DNA of 38,426 nt from an uncultured Alphaproteobacteria bacterium (GTDB lineage: Bacteria > Pseudomonadota > Alphaproteobacteria > Rhodobacterales > Rhodobacteraceae): positions 1 to 38,426 of the forward strand of contig CACIAQ010000014.1 in NCBI GenBank assembly GCA_902584635.1. Direction: 5' to 3'. A model generated the notes under the pieces. It had not been told where the DNA came from. It worked only from the letters and a program-made list of their open reading frames with translations, and searched no databases. Below, piece after piece: positions 17,781-28,412 of the stretch. The stretch's first letter is position 1. Every line of letters starts with the position of its first letter. Made by a program: the position numbers and the translations under genes.

Positions 17781-18797
17781 ATGCCTTTTTTTGAAACAAA
17801 TTTTGGAATTTTTGTAATAGTTGCAAGTCAATGCTTATTAGTAATACTGGGTGTTTTAGCCAGCTTAGCTTTCATCATGTATGGAGAAAGAAAAGTTTGG
17901 GGATTACTTCAGTTGAGAAAAGGACCTAACGTAGTTGGCCCTTTTGGAATATTACAAAGTTTTGCTGATTTATTAAAGCACGTTTTCAAAGAAATCATTG
18001 TTCCAACACAGTCTGATAAAGTAGTTTTCTTTTTGGCACCGCTCATAAGCTTTGTGTTAGCGCTTATTGCTTGGGTTGTAGTTCCATTTAATGAAGGGTG
18101 GGTAATATCGAATTTAAATATTGGCATTTTATATCTCTTTGCTGTTTCAAGCTTAGAAGTTTATGGCGTAATAATGGGAGGGTGGGCATCAAATTCAAAG
18201 TACCCATTTTTGGGTAGTTTGAGATCTGCTTCGCAGATGATTTCTTACGAAGTTTCTATTGGTTTTATCATCATTGGCGTAATCATATCTTCAGGGTCAC
18301 TAAATTTAAGTGAGATTGTAATGGCTCAAAAAGGTAGCTACGGACTTTTTAGCTGGTTCTGGCTGCCTCATTTGCCAATGGTCTTCTTCTTCTTAGTTTC
18401 AGCTCTTGCAGAGACAAACAGACCACCTTTCGACTTGCCCGAAGCAGAGGCGGAATTGGTTGCTGGCTATCAAGTTGAGTATACTTCGACTCCTTATTTG
18501 TTATTTATGATTGGAGAGCTAAGTGCTGTTCTGTTAATGACAGCATTGATGACCATTTTATTTTTTGGTGGCTGGCTTTCACCTTTCTCTTTTATGCCGG
18601 ATGGAGTTTTTTGGATGCTTTCAAAGATGCTTTTAATTTTCTTTATTTTTTCTTTAATAAAAGGACTTGTTCCTAGATTTAGATATGATCAGTTAATGCG
18701 CTTAGGCTGGAAGGTAATGTTGCCTGGCTCGTTAGCATGGGTTGTATTTGTTTCTTTCATGGCTCATTTTGATGTCCTTAACTATGCAAGGTGGTAA
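17781..18797 (+). CDS. nuoH: NADH-quinone oxidoreductase subunit H
   Basis: This membrane subunit joins the peripheral and membrane arms and forms part of the quinone channel, with about eight transmembrane helices in 338 residues. [20 protein letters not shown] after helix 1 and [20 protein letters not shown] are the invariant cytosolic loops, with the acidic residues of the E-channel. It starts at the base after the nuoG stop. Its end lies four bases before nuoI. Confidence 0.97.
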   Translation: MPFFETNFGIFVIVASQCLLVILGVLASLAFIMYGERKVWGLLQLRKGPNVVGPFGILQSFADLLKHVFKEIIVPTQSDKVVFFLAPLISFVLALIAWVVVPFNEGWVISNLNIGILYLFAVSSLEVYGVIMGGWASNSKYPFLGSLRSASQMISYEVSIGFIIIGVIISSGSLNLSEIVMAQKGSYGLFSWFWLPHLPMVFFFLVSALAETNRPPFDLPEAEAELVAGYQVEYTSTPYLLFMIGELSAVLLMTALMTILFFGGWLSPFSFMPDGVFWMLSKMLLIFFIFSLIKGLVPRFRYDQLMRLGWKVMLPGSLAWVVFVSFMAHFDVLNYARW

Positions 18798-18801
18798 TTT
18801 G

Positions 18802-19296
18802 ATGTATAAGCGTAATATCAGATATTTCTTTAAATATTTGCTTTGGCTAGATTTTTTCAAGGCTTTTGCCTTAGCGTTCAAGTATTTTTTTAAAAACAAA
18901 GCAACAATAAATTATCCATATGAGAAAGGACGCATTTCACCACGTTTCCGCGGAGAACATGCGTTGAGAAGATATGCAAATGGTGAGGAAAGGTGTATAG
19001 CATGTAAGCTCTGTGAAGCTGTTTGCCCTGCACAAGCAATAGTAATAGATGCAGAGGTAAGAGAAGATGGATCCAGAAAAACAACTCGGTATGATATCGA
19101 TATGACAAAGTGTATTTACTGTGGTTTTTGCCAAGAAGCTTGTCCTGTAGATGCGATAGTTGAGGGGCCAAACTTTGAGTACGCAACCGAGACTAGAGAA
19201 GAATTGTATTATAACAAAGAAAAGCTGTTGGAAAATGGTGATAAATGGGAACATGTTTTAGCAGAAAACATTAAAATGGACGCTCCCTACAGATAA
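18802..19296 (+). CDS. nuoI: NADH-quinone oxidoreductase subunit I
   Basis: This is an 8Fe-ferredoxin subunit of 164 residues carrying clusters N6a and N6b. The two binding motifs are [12 protein letters not shown] and [30 protein letters not shown] before the first motif is family-typical. I start at ATG 18802 ([10 protein letters not shown]), which has AAGGTGG about eight bases upstream; the frame extending back to 18742 overlaps nuoH and has no homologous N-terminus. Confidence 0.96.
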   Translation: MYKRNIRYFFKYLLWLDFFKAFALAFKYFFKNKATINYPYEKGRISPRFRGEHALRRYANGEERCIACKLCEAVCPAQAIVIDAEVREDGSRKTTRYDIDMTKCIYCGFCQEACPVDAIVEGPNFEYATETREELYYNKEKLLENGDKWEHVLAENIKMDAPYR

Positions 19297-19308
19297 TCAG
19301 GTATTTCA

Positions 19309-19914
19309 ATGGTTCAACTTTATTTCTTTTACTTTTTTTCAGGGATAACTGTGCTATCAGCTATATTTGTAATTTTCGCAAATAATCCTGTTCATTCCGT
19401 TCTTTGGCTAATAACATGTTTTTTTGGAGTAGCAGGGTTTTTTATATTGCTGGGTGCCGAGTTTTTGGCGTTGATACTGATGATTGTGTACGTTGGGGCT
19501 CTAGCCGTTTTGTTTTTGTTTGTTGTAATGATGTTGAATATTTCATTCGCCAATCTAAGAACTGGGATTGTTCAATATCTACCTTTTGGTTTGTTTATAG
19601 GGATGTTGATCCTGGCAGAACTATTGCTCGCCTTAGTTCCTTGGGAGTTTAAAGATGCGGCATTTTCTAATTCAGGTTCACCACTCAATTTATCCGATAG
19701 CAATTCCGTTGCCTTAGGAAAAGTAATTTATACAGACTACTTCTTTATATTTCAGGCAGCAGGAATTATCTTGTTGATAGCTATGATAGGATCTATTGTC
19801 CTTACTCTTAGAAAAAGACCTAACGTTAAACGACAAAATGTAATTGAGCAAATCTATAGGTCTCCCAATAACTCTATTGAGGTAATTGATATAAAACCAG
19901 GAGAGGGTATTTAG
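19309..19914 (+). CDS. nuoJ: NADH-quinone oxidoreductase subunit J
   Basis: This is a membrane subunit with five predicted helices in 201 residues. NPVHSVLWLITCFF in helix 2 and GAEFLALILMIVYVGALAVL in helix 3, which includes the pi-bulge region, are characteristic. The subunit moves during coupling of quinone reduction to proton pumping. It begins 12 bases after nuoI and its stop touches the nuoK start. Confidence 0.96.
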   Translation: MVQLYFFYFFSGITVLSAIFVIFANNPVHSVLWLITCFFGVAGFFILLGAEFLALILMIVYVGALAVLFLFVVMMLNISFANLRTGIVQYLPFGLFIGMLILAELLLALVPWEFKDAAFSNSGSPLNLSDSNSVALGKVIYTDYFFIFQAAGIILLIAMIGSIVLTLRKRPNVKRQNVIEQIYRSPNNSIEVIDIKPGEGI

Positions 19915-20220
19915 ATGGTGCCCTTAGAATATTATCTGGCAGTGGCCGCTGTGCTATTAGTAGTTGGTGTATTTGGTATTTTTTTGAATAGAAAAAATGT
20001 CATTATCGTGCTGATGTCTCTTGAATTGATCTTAGCTGCTGTAAATATAAATTTTGTAGCATTTTCTGTTTTTTTAAATGATATGGTAGGTCAAATTTTC
20101 ACAATGTTTGTATTGACAGTTGCTGCAGCAGAGGCGTCGATAGGACTAGCAATATTGGTCTGTTTTTACCGGTTAAGAAGCTCTATTCTCGTAGATGAAG
20201 CTAATACGATGAAAGGTTAA
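19915..20220 (+). CDS. nuoK: NADH-quinone oxidoreductase subunit K
   Basis: This is a small three-helix antiporter-like subunit of 101 residues, the normal length. Conserved membrane glutamates are present in [15 protein letters not shown] (helix 2) and [13 protein letters not shown] (helix 3). It starts immediately after the nuoJ stop (TAG-ATG). It ends four bases before nuoL. Confidence 0.96.
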   Translation: MVPLEYYLAVAAVLLVVGVFGIFLNRKNVIIVLMSLELILAAVNINFVAFSVFLNDMVGQIFTMFVLTVAAAEASIGLAILVCFYRLRSSILVDEANTMKG

Positions 20221-20223
20221 TTC

Positions 20224-22209
20224 TTGCTGGAGTTTATAATATTATCGCCACTTTTTGGGGCTTTTGTTTGTGGTTTTTTTCACAAAGTGTTTGGAGAAAA
20301 GCAGGTTATAGTTTTTGCGACTATAGTATTGTTATTGAGTGCTTTAGCTAGCTGGTTAATTTTTTTGGGAGTTTTTTCTTTAAATAATGACTCAAAGATT
20401 TTATTCGCATGGTTAAGGTCAGGGTCTTTCGTAGCAGATTGGTCAATCAAATTAGATAGTTTAGGTAAAACTATGCTTGTTGTAGTAACGAGTGTATCTT
20501 CGCTTGTACACCTATACTCTATCGGCTATATGGAAAATGATCATAACTGGGGGAAAACAGATCTTTATAAGGCGAGATTTTTTTCATACCTATCACTCTT
20601 TACATTTGCAATGCTCGTATTGGTAAGTGCAGATAACATAATGCAGCTATTTTTTGGATGGGAGGGCGTTGGTCTAGCCTCTTATTTGTTGATAGGGTTT
20701 TATTATAAGAAACCTAGTGCTAATAGTGCTGCAATAAAGGCTTTTATAGTCAACAGAGTAGGTGATTTTTTCTTTTTAGTTGGTATTTTTCTTATTTATG
20801 TGACCTTTGACACCGTCTACTTTAGCGACATTTTTTTATCTTTAGAGACATCCAATAGAACATTTGATAAGCCTATTTTTTTTGAATTGAGCATAGTAGA
20901 AATAATTTGCTTTTTTCTTTTTGTAGGTGCAATGGGTAAATCCGCCCAAATATTTTTGCATACCTGGTTGCCTGATGCCATGGAAGGCCCTACTCCAGTT
21001 TCAGCGCTTATTCACGCGGCAACTATGGTTACAGCTGGCGTTTTCTTGATTTGCAGGTTTTCGCCAGTATTTGAGATGGCTCCAGTCACTTCATCACTTG
21101 TTGTAATTATTGGTTCTAGCACAGCATTTTTTGCTGCATCAGTCGCCTTAGTTCAAAATGATATCAAGAGAATAATCGCTTACTCAACGTGTTCACAATT
21201 GGGTTTTATGTTTGTTGCAGCTGGTTCAGGATTCTATCACGCAGCTATTTTTCATCTCTTTACTCACGCATTCTTCAAAGCTTTATTGTTTTTAGGCGCT
21301 GGATCAATTATACATTCTATGCATCATGAGCAAGATATAAGAAAATTTGGTGGACTGAGGTTAAAACTTCCTTGGACTTTTGTAATGATGCTTATAGGTA
21401 CACTAGCAATAACTGGAGCAGGTATCCCATTGAGCTATTACATTTTTGGTTTTAATTTTGGCTTATCTGGCTTTGTTTCAAAGGATATAATTATAGAAGG
21501 TGTATTCGCTTCAACAAATGACTTCACACCGTTTGCTTTTTATATGTTAATATTTTCAGCCTTCTTGACTAGCTTTTATAGCTGGAGACTGGTGTTCTTA
21601 ACTTTTTTTGGGCAATTTAGGGGAAATAAGGACGTTTTTCTACATTGTCATGAGCCAAGTTGGAATATGCTGATTCCATTAATTCTTTTATGCTTGGGGT
21701 CAATATTTTTTGGTAGCTTATTTGAGTATTCTTTCACTAGCGAAAAATACCAAATTTTTGCAGATGCAATCTTACTTTCTTCAAAAAACACCATTCTACA
21801 TGATTTCCATTATGTGCCCTTAGGTGTGAAGCTTGCTCCGTTTGGCGCTATGCTGTTAGGGGTTGGTTTGGCATTTTATTTTTATTTGTTCAATCAAAAG
21901 GCTCCCATATTGTTAGCAAAGGAACTAAACATACTTTATCAGTTCTTGCTAAATAAATGGTATTTTGACGAGATTTATGAAGCTATTATCATTAAACCTA
22001 TTAAATTTATTTCAAAGACCTTTTGGCAACTCGGAGACATTTTTATTATAAATGGAAGTATCCACGGTCTCGCTATGGTTGTTATACCAAAATTTGTCTC
22101 TTTAACAAGTAAAGCTCAGTCTGGATTTGTTTATCATTATGCGCTTGTAATGATAATTGGCTTCTCTTTGATTTTGTCAGCTTTTGTTTTCTATCTGATT
22201 GACTACTAA
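20224..22209 (+). CDS. nuoL: NADH-quinone oxidoreductase subunit L
   Basis: This is the distal proton-pumping subunit, 661 residues with about 16 helices, related to Mrp antiporters. [16 protein letters not shown] holds the key membrane Glu. [20 protein letters not shown] is the conserved half-channel segment, and [15 protein letters not shown] the next. The C-terminal part includes the long lateral helix. The start is TTG 20224 with AAAGG upstream; no ATG precedes the first helix. Confidence 0.96.
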   Translation: MLEFIILSPLFGAFVCGFFHKVFGEKQVIVFATIVLLLSALASWLIFLGVFSLNNDSKILFAWLRSGSFVADWSIKLDSLGKTMLVVVTSVSSLVHLYSIGYMENDHNWGKTDLYKARFFSYLSLFTFAMLVLVSADNIMQLFFGWEGVGLASYLLIGFYYKKPSANSAAIKAFIVNRVGDFFFLVGIFLIYVTFDTVYFSDIFLSLETSNRTFDKPIFFELSIVEIICFFLFVGAMGKSAQIFLHTWLPDAMEGPTPVSALIHAATMVTAGVFLICRFSPVFEMAPVTSSLVVIIGSSTAFFAASVALVQNDIKRIIAYSTCSQLGFMFVAAGSGFYHAAIFHLFTHAFFKALLFLGAGSIIHSMHHEQDIRKFGGLRLKLPWTFVMMLIGTLAITGAGIPLSYYIFGFNFGLSGFVSKDIIIEGVFASTNDFTPFAFYMLIFSAFLTSFYSWRLVFLTFFGQFRGNKDVFLHCHEPSWNMLIPLILLCLGSIFFGSLFEYSFTSEKYQIFADAILLSSKNTILHDFHYVPLGVKLAPFGAMLLGVGLAFYFYLFNQKAPILLAKELNILYQFLLNKWYFDEIYEAIIIKPIKFISKTFWQLGDIFIINGSIHGLAMVVIPKFVSLTSKAQSGFVYHYALVMIIGFSLILSAFVFYLIDY

Positions 22210-22210
22210 T

Positions 22211-23707
22211 ATGACTTTCATTCTATCACTAATTACATTTTTGCCACTCTTGGGTGCAGCAATAATCTCATTATTTGTTCAAGGGTCAGATTTACGAGCG
22301 TCAGAAAATGCAAAAAGAGTAAGTTTGGTCACTTCATTATTTGTGTTTTTCTTGAGTATCTTTTTACTTTCACAATTTGATTATACTAATGCGGGATTTC
22401 AATTTGTTGAGGAATTTTTATGGCTAGGTTTTTTCAATTATAAGCTCGGTATTGATGGTATTTCGATCTCTTTGGTGTTATTAACAGCCTCGATAATGCC
22501 AATCGTTTTCTTGTCAAGTTGGGGGATTAATAAAAGGGTTAAAGAGTTCTTGATCGCTTTTTTGCTTCTTGAAACTTTAATGATAGGCGTTTTTGTTTCT
22601 TTGGATCTTTTTCTTTTCTATGTGTTTTTTGAGGCTGGTTTAATTCCGATGTTTTTAATAATTGGCATTTGGGGTGGGAAGGATCGAGTTTTTGCTTCGT
22701 TCAAGTTTTTTTTATATACGTTACTTGGTTCCATTTTGATGCTAATCGCGATGATTGTGATGTGGGACGTGTCTGGAACTACTGATATCACGAAATTATT
22801 GAATTTTAAGTTTGATCATAAGCCAATGTACTTTTTAGGCATTTTTATGCCCGTTGGAATGCAAACATTCTTATGGCTTGCTTTTTTTGCTTCATTTGCA
22901 GTTAAACTGCCTATGTTTCCTCTACATACTTGGTTGCCTGATGCTCATGTTCAAGCTCCAACTGCAGGATCAGTAGTCTTAGCTGCAATACTTTTAAAAA
23001 TGGGAGGTTATGGTTTTCTAAGATTTAGTCTGCCAATGTTTTATGAGGCCTCATTATATTTTCAAAACTTCGTATTTCTTCTTTCTATTATAGCCATTGT
23101 TTATACCTCACTTATAGCGTTAGCTCAAACGGACATGAAAAAGCTAATAGCTTACTCTTCAGTTGCACATATGGGATTTGTTACTGTAGGTGTGTTTTCT
23201 TTTAATCAACAAGGCCTAGATGGTGCTGTTTTTCAAATGCTAAGTCATGGGTTTATTTCTGCAGGATTATTTCTTGTGGTTGGTGTTATTTATGAGCGGA
23301 CTGGCTCTCGGGACATATCATCTTTTGGGGGGCTGACTAATAATATGCCTTCTTATGCATTTGTTTTTATGATTTTTACTCTTGGCAATATTGGATTGCC
23401 AGGAACTTCAGGTTTTATTGGAGAGTTTTTGACGCTTATTGGTCTCTTTAATGAGAATTATATATATGCAGCGATAGCAGCTTTAGGGGTTATTCTGTCA
23501 GCATGTTATGCATTATTTTTATATAAAAGAATGATGTTTGGCGACTTGATTAAAGAGAGTATCAAAAGAATTGCAGATTTATCTCTTAGAGAAAAGTTTT
23601 GTTTATATCCTTTCGTTATCTTGATAATTTTTTTGGGTTTTTATCCTGTAATAGTGCTAGATGTCTTCAGCCCTAGCCTAGAGTTATTGATTGAAGGCCT
23701 AGAATGA
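22211..23707 (+). CDS. nuoM: NADH-quinone oxidoreductase subunit M
   Basis: This is an antiporter-like proton-pumping subunit with about 14 helices. [20 protein letters not shown] carries the key Glu, [18 protein letters not shown] is the family signature, and [16 protein letters not shown] follows. I choose ATG 22211, one base past the nuoL stop, giving 498 residues. An upstream TTG at 22199 would overlap nuoL and add only four residues. Confidence 0.96.
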   Translation: MTFILSLITFLPLLGAAIISLFVQGSDLRASENAKRVSLVTSLFVFFLSIFLLSQFDYTNAGFQFVEEFLWLGFFNYKLGIDGISISLVLLTASIMPIVFLSSWGINKRVKEFLIAFLLLETLMIGVFVSLDLFLFYVFFEAGLIPMFLIIGIWGGKDRVFASFKFFLYTLLGSILMLIAMIVMWDVSGTTDITKLLNFKFDHKPMYFLGIFMPVGMQTFLWLAFFASFAVKLPMFPLHTWLPDAHVQAPTAGSVVLAAILLKMGGYGFLRFSLPMFYEASLYFQNFVFLLSIIAIVYTSLIALAQTDMKKLIAYSSVAHMGFVTVGVFSFNQQGLDGAVFQMLSHGFISAGLFLVVGVIYERTGSRDISSFGGLTNNMPSYAFVFMIFTLGNIGLPGTSGFIGEFLTLIGLFNENYIYAAIAALGVILSACYALFLYKRMMFGDLIKESIKRIADLSLREKFCLYPFVILIIFLGFYPVIVLDVFSPSLELLIEGLE

Positions 23708-23718
23708 GAATAGAGTGA

Positions 23719-25155
23719 ATGATTGAAAGTATAAAATATATAATCCCAGAACTCTTTATAGTCTTATTTACGCTAAGCTATTTGACCTTATCAGTACTCT
23801 CTAATGGAAAAACTTTAGTTGCTTATAGCAACAACATTTCAGCAATTTTCCTTCTTTTGGCGTCAGCAATTGTTTTAACGCAAGATATCAGTCCTGATCC
23901 TGTAATGAATGGCTTTTATTCTAGCAATGCGTTTACTTCATTTTTCAAAGTATTAATTTTGACGCTATCTGCATTAATATTGCATTTAAGCGATGATTAT
24001 TTGAAGAAAAACAATTTGCAAATTTTTGAATTTCCACTTCTAGCAAACTTTTCGATTGTTGGAATGATGATAATCGTATCTGCTAACGATCTTTTGTCAC
24101 TCTATATTGGGATTGAAATGCAATCACTTTCACTTTATATTTTGGCTTCATTTAGCAGAGACAACGCAAAATCTACTGAAGCTGGATTAAAGTATTTTAT
24201 TTTGGGGGCTTTGTCGTCAGGCTTGCTATTATACGGCATATCACTTGTATATGGGACAACCGGATCGACACAATTTCATTTGATTTATGACACCATAATG
24301 TACTCAGATTCTCTGCTTGGATTACAAGTAGGAATGGTTTTTATTATTTCATCAATTGCATTTAAGTTCTCAGCTTTTCCCTTTCATATGTGGACGCCTG
24401 ATGTGTATGAAGGCGCGCCAACACCTGTAACTGCTTTCATGGCAGTTGTACCCAAATTAGCAATTGGAGCGATGTTTGCCAAAGTCCTGTTCGATGTATT
24501 CGGAGGCATTGCCCATAATTGGCAGCTGGTTTTGGTTTTCTTATCCGGTGGATCAATGATTGTTGGTGCTTTAGGAGCTATTGCACAAACTAATATCAAG
24601 AGAATGTTGGCTTTTTCTTCTATTGGACATGTTGGTTTTGCTTTAATGGGATTGGCATCAGTATCTCCAGAGGGATTGAGTGGGTTTATTATTTATTTAT
24701 TTCTTTACTCTATAATGATGATTGGAGTATTTGCATTTATTTTAAATATGGAAAAAGATGGAGTGCTCGTTACGGATATCTATCTTTTAGCGCAGTTTTC
24801 AGAGAAAAGGCCTGGAGTATCTTTTGCTTTGACTTTGCTTTTATTTTCTCTTGCAGGCATCCCTCCTCTGGCCGGTTTCATATGTAAGCTTTATGTTTTT
24901 ATGGCAACTATTAACTCTGGTTTAATATATTTAGCATTAGTAGGTGCAATAGCTTCTGTTATTGGCGCATTTTATTATTTAAGAATAGTTTATATAATTT
25001 ATTTTATGGAAAAAGAGACCAAGTTGGATGGCAGAATGCCATTTACGCATCTATGCATATTATTTCTTGCATCTGCAGCAATCGTGATAGGTACATATAA
25101 TTTGCTGGGGGTTGAACCCTTAACAAGAGCTGCAGCACAAAGTTTAATATATTAG
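23719..25155 (+). CDS. nuoN: NADH-quinone oxidoreductase subunit N
   Basis: This is the third antiporter-like pumping subunit, 478 residues and about 14 helices. LYIGIEMQSLSLYILASFSR has the conserved Glu, WTPDVYEGAPTPVTAFMAV the half-channel signature, and NIKRMLAFSSIGHVGFALMG the broken-helix segment. It is the last nuo gene. Only eight bases separate it from birA and I see no terminator there, so transcription probably continues. Confidence 0.96.
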   Translation: MIESIKYIIPELFIVLFTLSYLTLSVLSNGKTLVAYSNNISAIFLLLASAIVLTQDISPDPVMNGFYSSNAFTSFFKVLILTLSALILHLSDDYLKKNNLQIFEFPLLANFSIVGMMIIVSANDLLSLYIGIEMQSLSLYILASFSRDNAKSTEAGLKYFILGALSSGLLLYGISLVYGTTGSTQFHLIYDTIMYSDSLLGLQVGMVFIISSIAFKFSAFPFHMWTPDVYEGAPTPVTAFMAVVPKLAIGAMFAKVLFDVFGGIAHNWQLVLVFLSGGSMIVGALGAIAQTNIKRMLAFSSIGHVGFALMGLASVSPEGLSGFIIYLFLYSIMMIGVFAFILNMEKDGVLVTDIYLLAQFSEKRPGVSFALTLLLFSLAGIPPLAGFICKLYVFMATINSGLIYLALVGAIASVIGAFYYLRIVYIIYFMEKETKLDGRMPFTHLCILFLASAAIVIGTYNLLGVEPLTRAAAQSLIY

Positions 25156-25163
25156 AGCTAAGT

Positions 25164-25922
25164 GTGGGGCATTTTGTTGAAAGTGATATTGTTTGGATGG
25201 ACTCAGTAGACAGTACAAATGAGGAAATAAAGAGACATGCTAGTAAATTTAATCAAACCACATGGGTTATAGCTAAGTCACAGACTAAAGGCAAGGGAAG
25301 AAATGGAAAAAGCTGGATTAGTAAAGAAGAAAACTTTTCGGGATCAGTGATATTTTTTCCAACCCTCAATCGAGCATGTTATCAATTATTTGGCTTTTTT
25401 TTTGGGGTTGCCCTACACAATACGATTAAAAAAATTTTAAAAGATGATATCGATATTCGCTTAAAATGGCCAAATGACCTTATAATTGACAATCGAAAAG
25501 TAGCAGGAATTTTACTAGAAACCACGCAAGTTGGCAGTGATACAAGAATAGGATTAATTGCTGGTATAGGCGTTAATTTAAATTCATCTCCAAAATTAGA
25601 AAAAAAGTCCAAGTATGTATATGATACCGGATGCCTTTCAAATTTTACACAAAGCACTATTGATCAGTTCAGTTTCTTTAAAGATTTTAATAATGAATTA
25701 ATAAGTTTAGAGTCTTATATTGAAGAAAGTAACTTAAATTCTGTTTTAAAATTTTGGCAAAAAAAAAGCTACGAAATAGGATCAATCGTTCAGTTTTCTG
25801 ATAAAAAAGGAAAAATAAATAAAGGAAAGTTTTTGGGGTTAGATGAGTTAGGAGGTTTAATAATAGAGGATATTGCTGGTGTTAAAAAGATTTATAGTGG
25901 CGATGTTTACTTTGGGAGATAA
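25164..25922 (+). CDS. birA: Biotin--[acetyl-CoA-carboxylase] ligase (no DNA-binding domain)
   Basis: This enzyme activates biotin with ATP and attaches it to the carrier protein of acetyl-CoA and related carboxylases. The core motifs are DSVDSTNEE at the N-terminus, KGKGRNGKSW (the biotinyl-AMP loop, GRGRxGRxW type), LKWPNDLIID and KVAGILLE. The N-terminal helix-turn-helix of E. coli BirA is missing, so it is a ligase only and not a repressor. The start is GTG 25164 with only a weak upstream AGAG. In Rhodobacterales birA regularly follows nuoN and precedes coaX, as here. Confidence 0.92.
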   Translation: MGHFVESDIVWMDSVDSTNEEIKRHASKFNQTTWVIAKSQTKGKGRNGKSWISKEENFSGSVIFFPTLNRACYQLFGFFFGVALHNTIKKILKDDIDIRLKWPNDLIIDNRKVAGILLETTQVGSDTRIGLIAGIGVNLNSSPKLEKKSKYVYDTGCLSNFTQSTIDQFSFFKDFNNELISLESYIEESNLNSVLKFWQKKSYEIGSIVQFSDKKGKINKGKFLGLDELGGLIIEDIAGVKKIYSGDVYFGR

Positions 25923-25925
25923 GAA

Positions 25926-26696
25926 ATGCTTTTAGCGATAGATGTAGGAAATACGAACTCGGTATTTTCGGTTTCAAAAAACCAAGAGATAATAACAGAG
26001 TGGAGATGTTCTACTGACGGAAATATGACCTCAGATCAATATTTCACATGGCTACAGCAATTGTTCAGCATTTCTGATATTGATTACAAAAATATAAATA
26101 AAGTTATAGTATCTTCGGTAGTTCCTGACTCAATATTCAATTTAAAATTGTTGTCCAAAAAATATTTTAATTGCGTTCCTTTGATAGTGGGTTCAGATAA
26201 TTGTAAGATCCCTATATCCATTGACGTTGAAAGAGGAGTAAATGTTGGCGCTGACAGATTAGTGAATGCTACAGCTGCTTACCAAATTCTAGGAGGTGAC
26301 TCCATTATTGTGGACTTTGGGACGGCGACAACATTTGACGTGGTTAACCAGTCAGGTAGTTACATTGGCGGCGTAATAGCCCCTGGCGTCGCACTATCGA
26401 CAAAAGCTTTGCATGAAGCCGCTGCCGCTTTGCCACATGTAGAAGTTAAAAGGCCACCAAGTGTGGTTGGACGCAATACTATCACTTGTATGCAATCAGG
26501 GATTTATTGGGGGTATTTGAGTTTGGTGGAAGGTATAATCTCTAAAATTAAACAAGAAAGAAAAATCAGGAGCGTAATCGCTACAGGGGGATTGTCTAGC
26601 GTTTTTTCTCGCGATACAAGTGTGTTTGACAAAATTGACTTAAGACTTACCATCAAAGGTTTAGTACATATATCTTATTTTAATGAGGATAAGTAG
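25926..26696 (+). CDS. coaX: Type III pantothenate kinase
   Basis: This enzyme catalyses the first step of coenzyme A synthesis, phosphorylation of pantothenate. It is an ASKHA-fold protein of 256 residues. The phosphate-binding DVGNTNSVF lies at residues 5-13, GADRLVNATAAY near residue 108 marks the pantothenate site and catalytic Asp, and DFGTATTFDVV with GGVIAPG follow. Type III enzymes are typically insensitive to CoA feedback. It is spaced three bases from birA and two from rnj. Confidence 0.95.
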   Translation: MLLAIDVGNTNSVFSVSKNQEIITEWRCSTDGNMTSDQYFTWLQQLFSISDIDYKNINKVIVSSVVPDSIFNLKLLSKKYFNCVPLIVGSDNCKIPISIDVERGVNVGADRLVNATAAYQILGGDSIIVDFGTATTFDVVNQSGSYIGGVIAPGVALSTKALHEAAAALPHVEVKRPPSVVGRNTITCMQSGIYWGYLSLVEGIISKIKQERKIRSVIATGGLSSVFSRDTSVFDKIDLRLTIKGLVHISYFNEDK

Positions 26697-26698
26697 TT

Positions 26699-28351
26699 TT
26701 GAAAAAGTGTAGCTTGATTTATTCGCCAATCGGAGGTGCGGGCGAAATAGGGATGAATATGTATGCCTATGGTTTTAAAAACAAGAATAAGACAAGTTAT
26801 ATTCTTGTTGATGCAGGTGTTTCTTTTCCTAAAATGGATGTCGAGCCAGGTGTAGATTTAATATTTCCTAATCCTAAACTAATACTCAATAACTTAAAAG
26901 ATTTAGAGGGTATCTTTATCACTCACGCTCATGAAGATCATTTGGGTGCGATTGGATTTATTTCTTCAAAAATCGACTGTAAAATATTTTGTAGGAAATT
27001 TACTGCCGAAATCGTTAAAGATAAATTAAACAAGGTAAATGTAAGTAATAAACGAGTGGTAATAGTTGAGGAGTGGCCATTTGAAGTAAAGCTCAAAAAT
27101 GCGACAGTGTCTTTTTTCCCAACAACCCATTCGGTTCCAGAGGCTTCATTTTTAATAATAAAAAGCGATTTTGGTGTGGTTCTTCATACCGGTGATTTTA
27201 AGATAGATAAAAGTCCAATTTTAGAAAAACCACTAGATTATAAAAAGTTAGGCAACGCACTCGGGGGACGACCTTCTCTTTGTGTGGTGGACTCTACAAA
27301 TATGCTTAATGAGAATAAAGGAAAGTCTGAATCTTTGCTTAAAGAACCGATCAGTAAAGTTATTAGGCACAGTAAAGGTAGAATAATATTTACTTCTTTT
27401 GCTTCAAATCTTGGTAGATTGAGAATTATCGCGGAAGCTGGTGAAAGATTAGGAAGGTCGATTGTAGTTTTGGGACGTGCCATGAATAATATGCTATCCA
27501 AAGCATCAGAATCAGGCATTTTTACGGATTTCCCAAAATTAATTGATCCCAGAAAAGCTCACGTAATTCCAAGGGAAAACTTGTTAGTTATTGCGACAGG
27601 ATCCCAAGGAGAAATTAGAGCAGCGTCGGCACAATTATCTCGTGGTAAATATATGGGGTTAGAAGTTGAGGAGGGTGACACTTTTGTTTTTTCTTCCAAA
27701 ACTATTCCTGGGAATGAAGTTGCAGTAAATAAAATTATAAACAACCTTTCTGATAAGAAAGTCATTGTGAAATATAGTGATGATAGAGAGTTTCATGTGA
27801 GTGGGCACACCAACATACCAGAGATGTTGGACTTTTATAGGAAGATTAAACCATTACTCGTATTTCCAATGCATGGAGAGATAAGGCACTTACTTGGACA
27901 TAAAAGAGTTTTGGATGGAATTAATATAAATGCCGAGGTGGTCAGAAATGGCGAAGTTGTTGAAGTTGATGGAGACTTAAGGATTAATAAAGACACAAGT
28001 ATTAAGCCTGAGAAATTATTTGTAGATGGTAAGATCATAGCAAATTCTGATAACATGGCCTTTAGAGAAAGAATTAAGATGTCGTCAGAGGGATTATTAA
28101 TTTTAGAAGTAGGCCATAGGACATCGAAGAAAGGTTATGACATTAACTTTTCCTCTTTTGGTCTTCCAAGATTCGAAGATTATTCTAGCGAACTTAAGAA
28201 AAATACTGAAACATACCTAAATAATTTATATAGAAAAAATGACAGACTTAAAATAGATGAATTACAAAGGTTTGTTAGAGAAGATACATATTCAATATGT
28301 GGCAAGAAACCGATAATACAGATAGTAGAGTTATATAACAAAATAACCTAG
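26699..28351 (+). CDS. rnj: Ribonuclease J
   Basis: This is a metallo-beta-lactamase/beta-CASP ribonuclease with 5'-3' exonuclease and endonuclease activity in RNA turnover and rRNA maturation. The metal-binding HAHEDH is near residues 75-80, a second His in PTTHSVPEA, and Asp in HTGDFKID. Beta-CASP motifs include FTSFASNLGRL and the HVSGHTN segment, then FPMHGEIRH. The length of 550 residues is normal. It starts at TTG 26699, two bases after coaX, with no good Shine-Dalgarno sequence, so reinitiation from coaX is likely. Together with the RNase E/G gene at 1396 the cell has both enzyme types. Confidence 0.93.
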   Translation: MKKCSLIYSPIGGAGEIGMNMYAYGFKNKNKTSYILVDAGVSFPKMDVEPGVDLIFPNPKLILNNLKDLEGIFITHAHEDHLGAIGFISSKIDCKIFCRKFTAEIVKDKLNKVNVSNKRVVIVEEWPFEVKLKNATVSFFPTTHSVPEASFLIIKSDFGVVLHTGDFKIDKSPILEKPLDYKKLGNALGGRPSLCVVDSTNMLNENKGKSESLLKEPISKVIRHSKGRIIFTSFASNLGRLRIIAEAGERLGRSIVVLGRAMNNMLSKASESGIFTDFPKLIDPRKAHVIPRENLLVIATGSQGEIRAASAQLSRGKYMGLEVEEGDTFVFSSKTIPGNEVAVNKIINNLSDKKVIVKYSDDREFHVSGHTNIPEMLDFYRKIKPLLVFPMHGEIRHLLGHKRVLDGININAEVVRNGEVVEVDGDLRINKDTSIKPEKLFVDGKIIANSDNMAFRERIKMSSEGLLILEVGHRTSKKGYDINFSSFGLPRFEDYSSELKKNTETYLNNLYRKNDRLKIDELQRFVREDTYSICGKKPIIQIVELYNKIT

Positions 28352-28353
28352 CT

Positions 28354-28381
28354 GCGAAAAACATAAGTGATATTTTTTCGC
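28354..28381 (+). promoter_or_regulatory. Hairpin in the rnj-fpr gap
   Basis: GCGAAAAA (28354-28361) and TTTTTCGC (28374-28381) form a perfect 8-bp inverted repeat with a 12-base loop, immediately after the rnj stop. No T-run follows the stem, so it is a poor intrinsic terminator; it may be an mRNA processing or stability element. Confidence 0.35.
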
Positions 28382-28412
28382 GAGTAGGTGTAAACGTAAC
28401 AAATTTTATATT

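Noticed and set aside
18742-18801. Longer NuoI start inside nuoH
   Set aside because: It lacks family similarity; ATG 18802 has a good ribosome binding site and gives the normal length.
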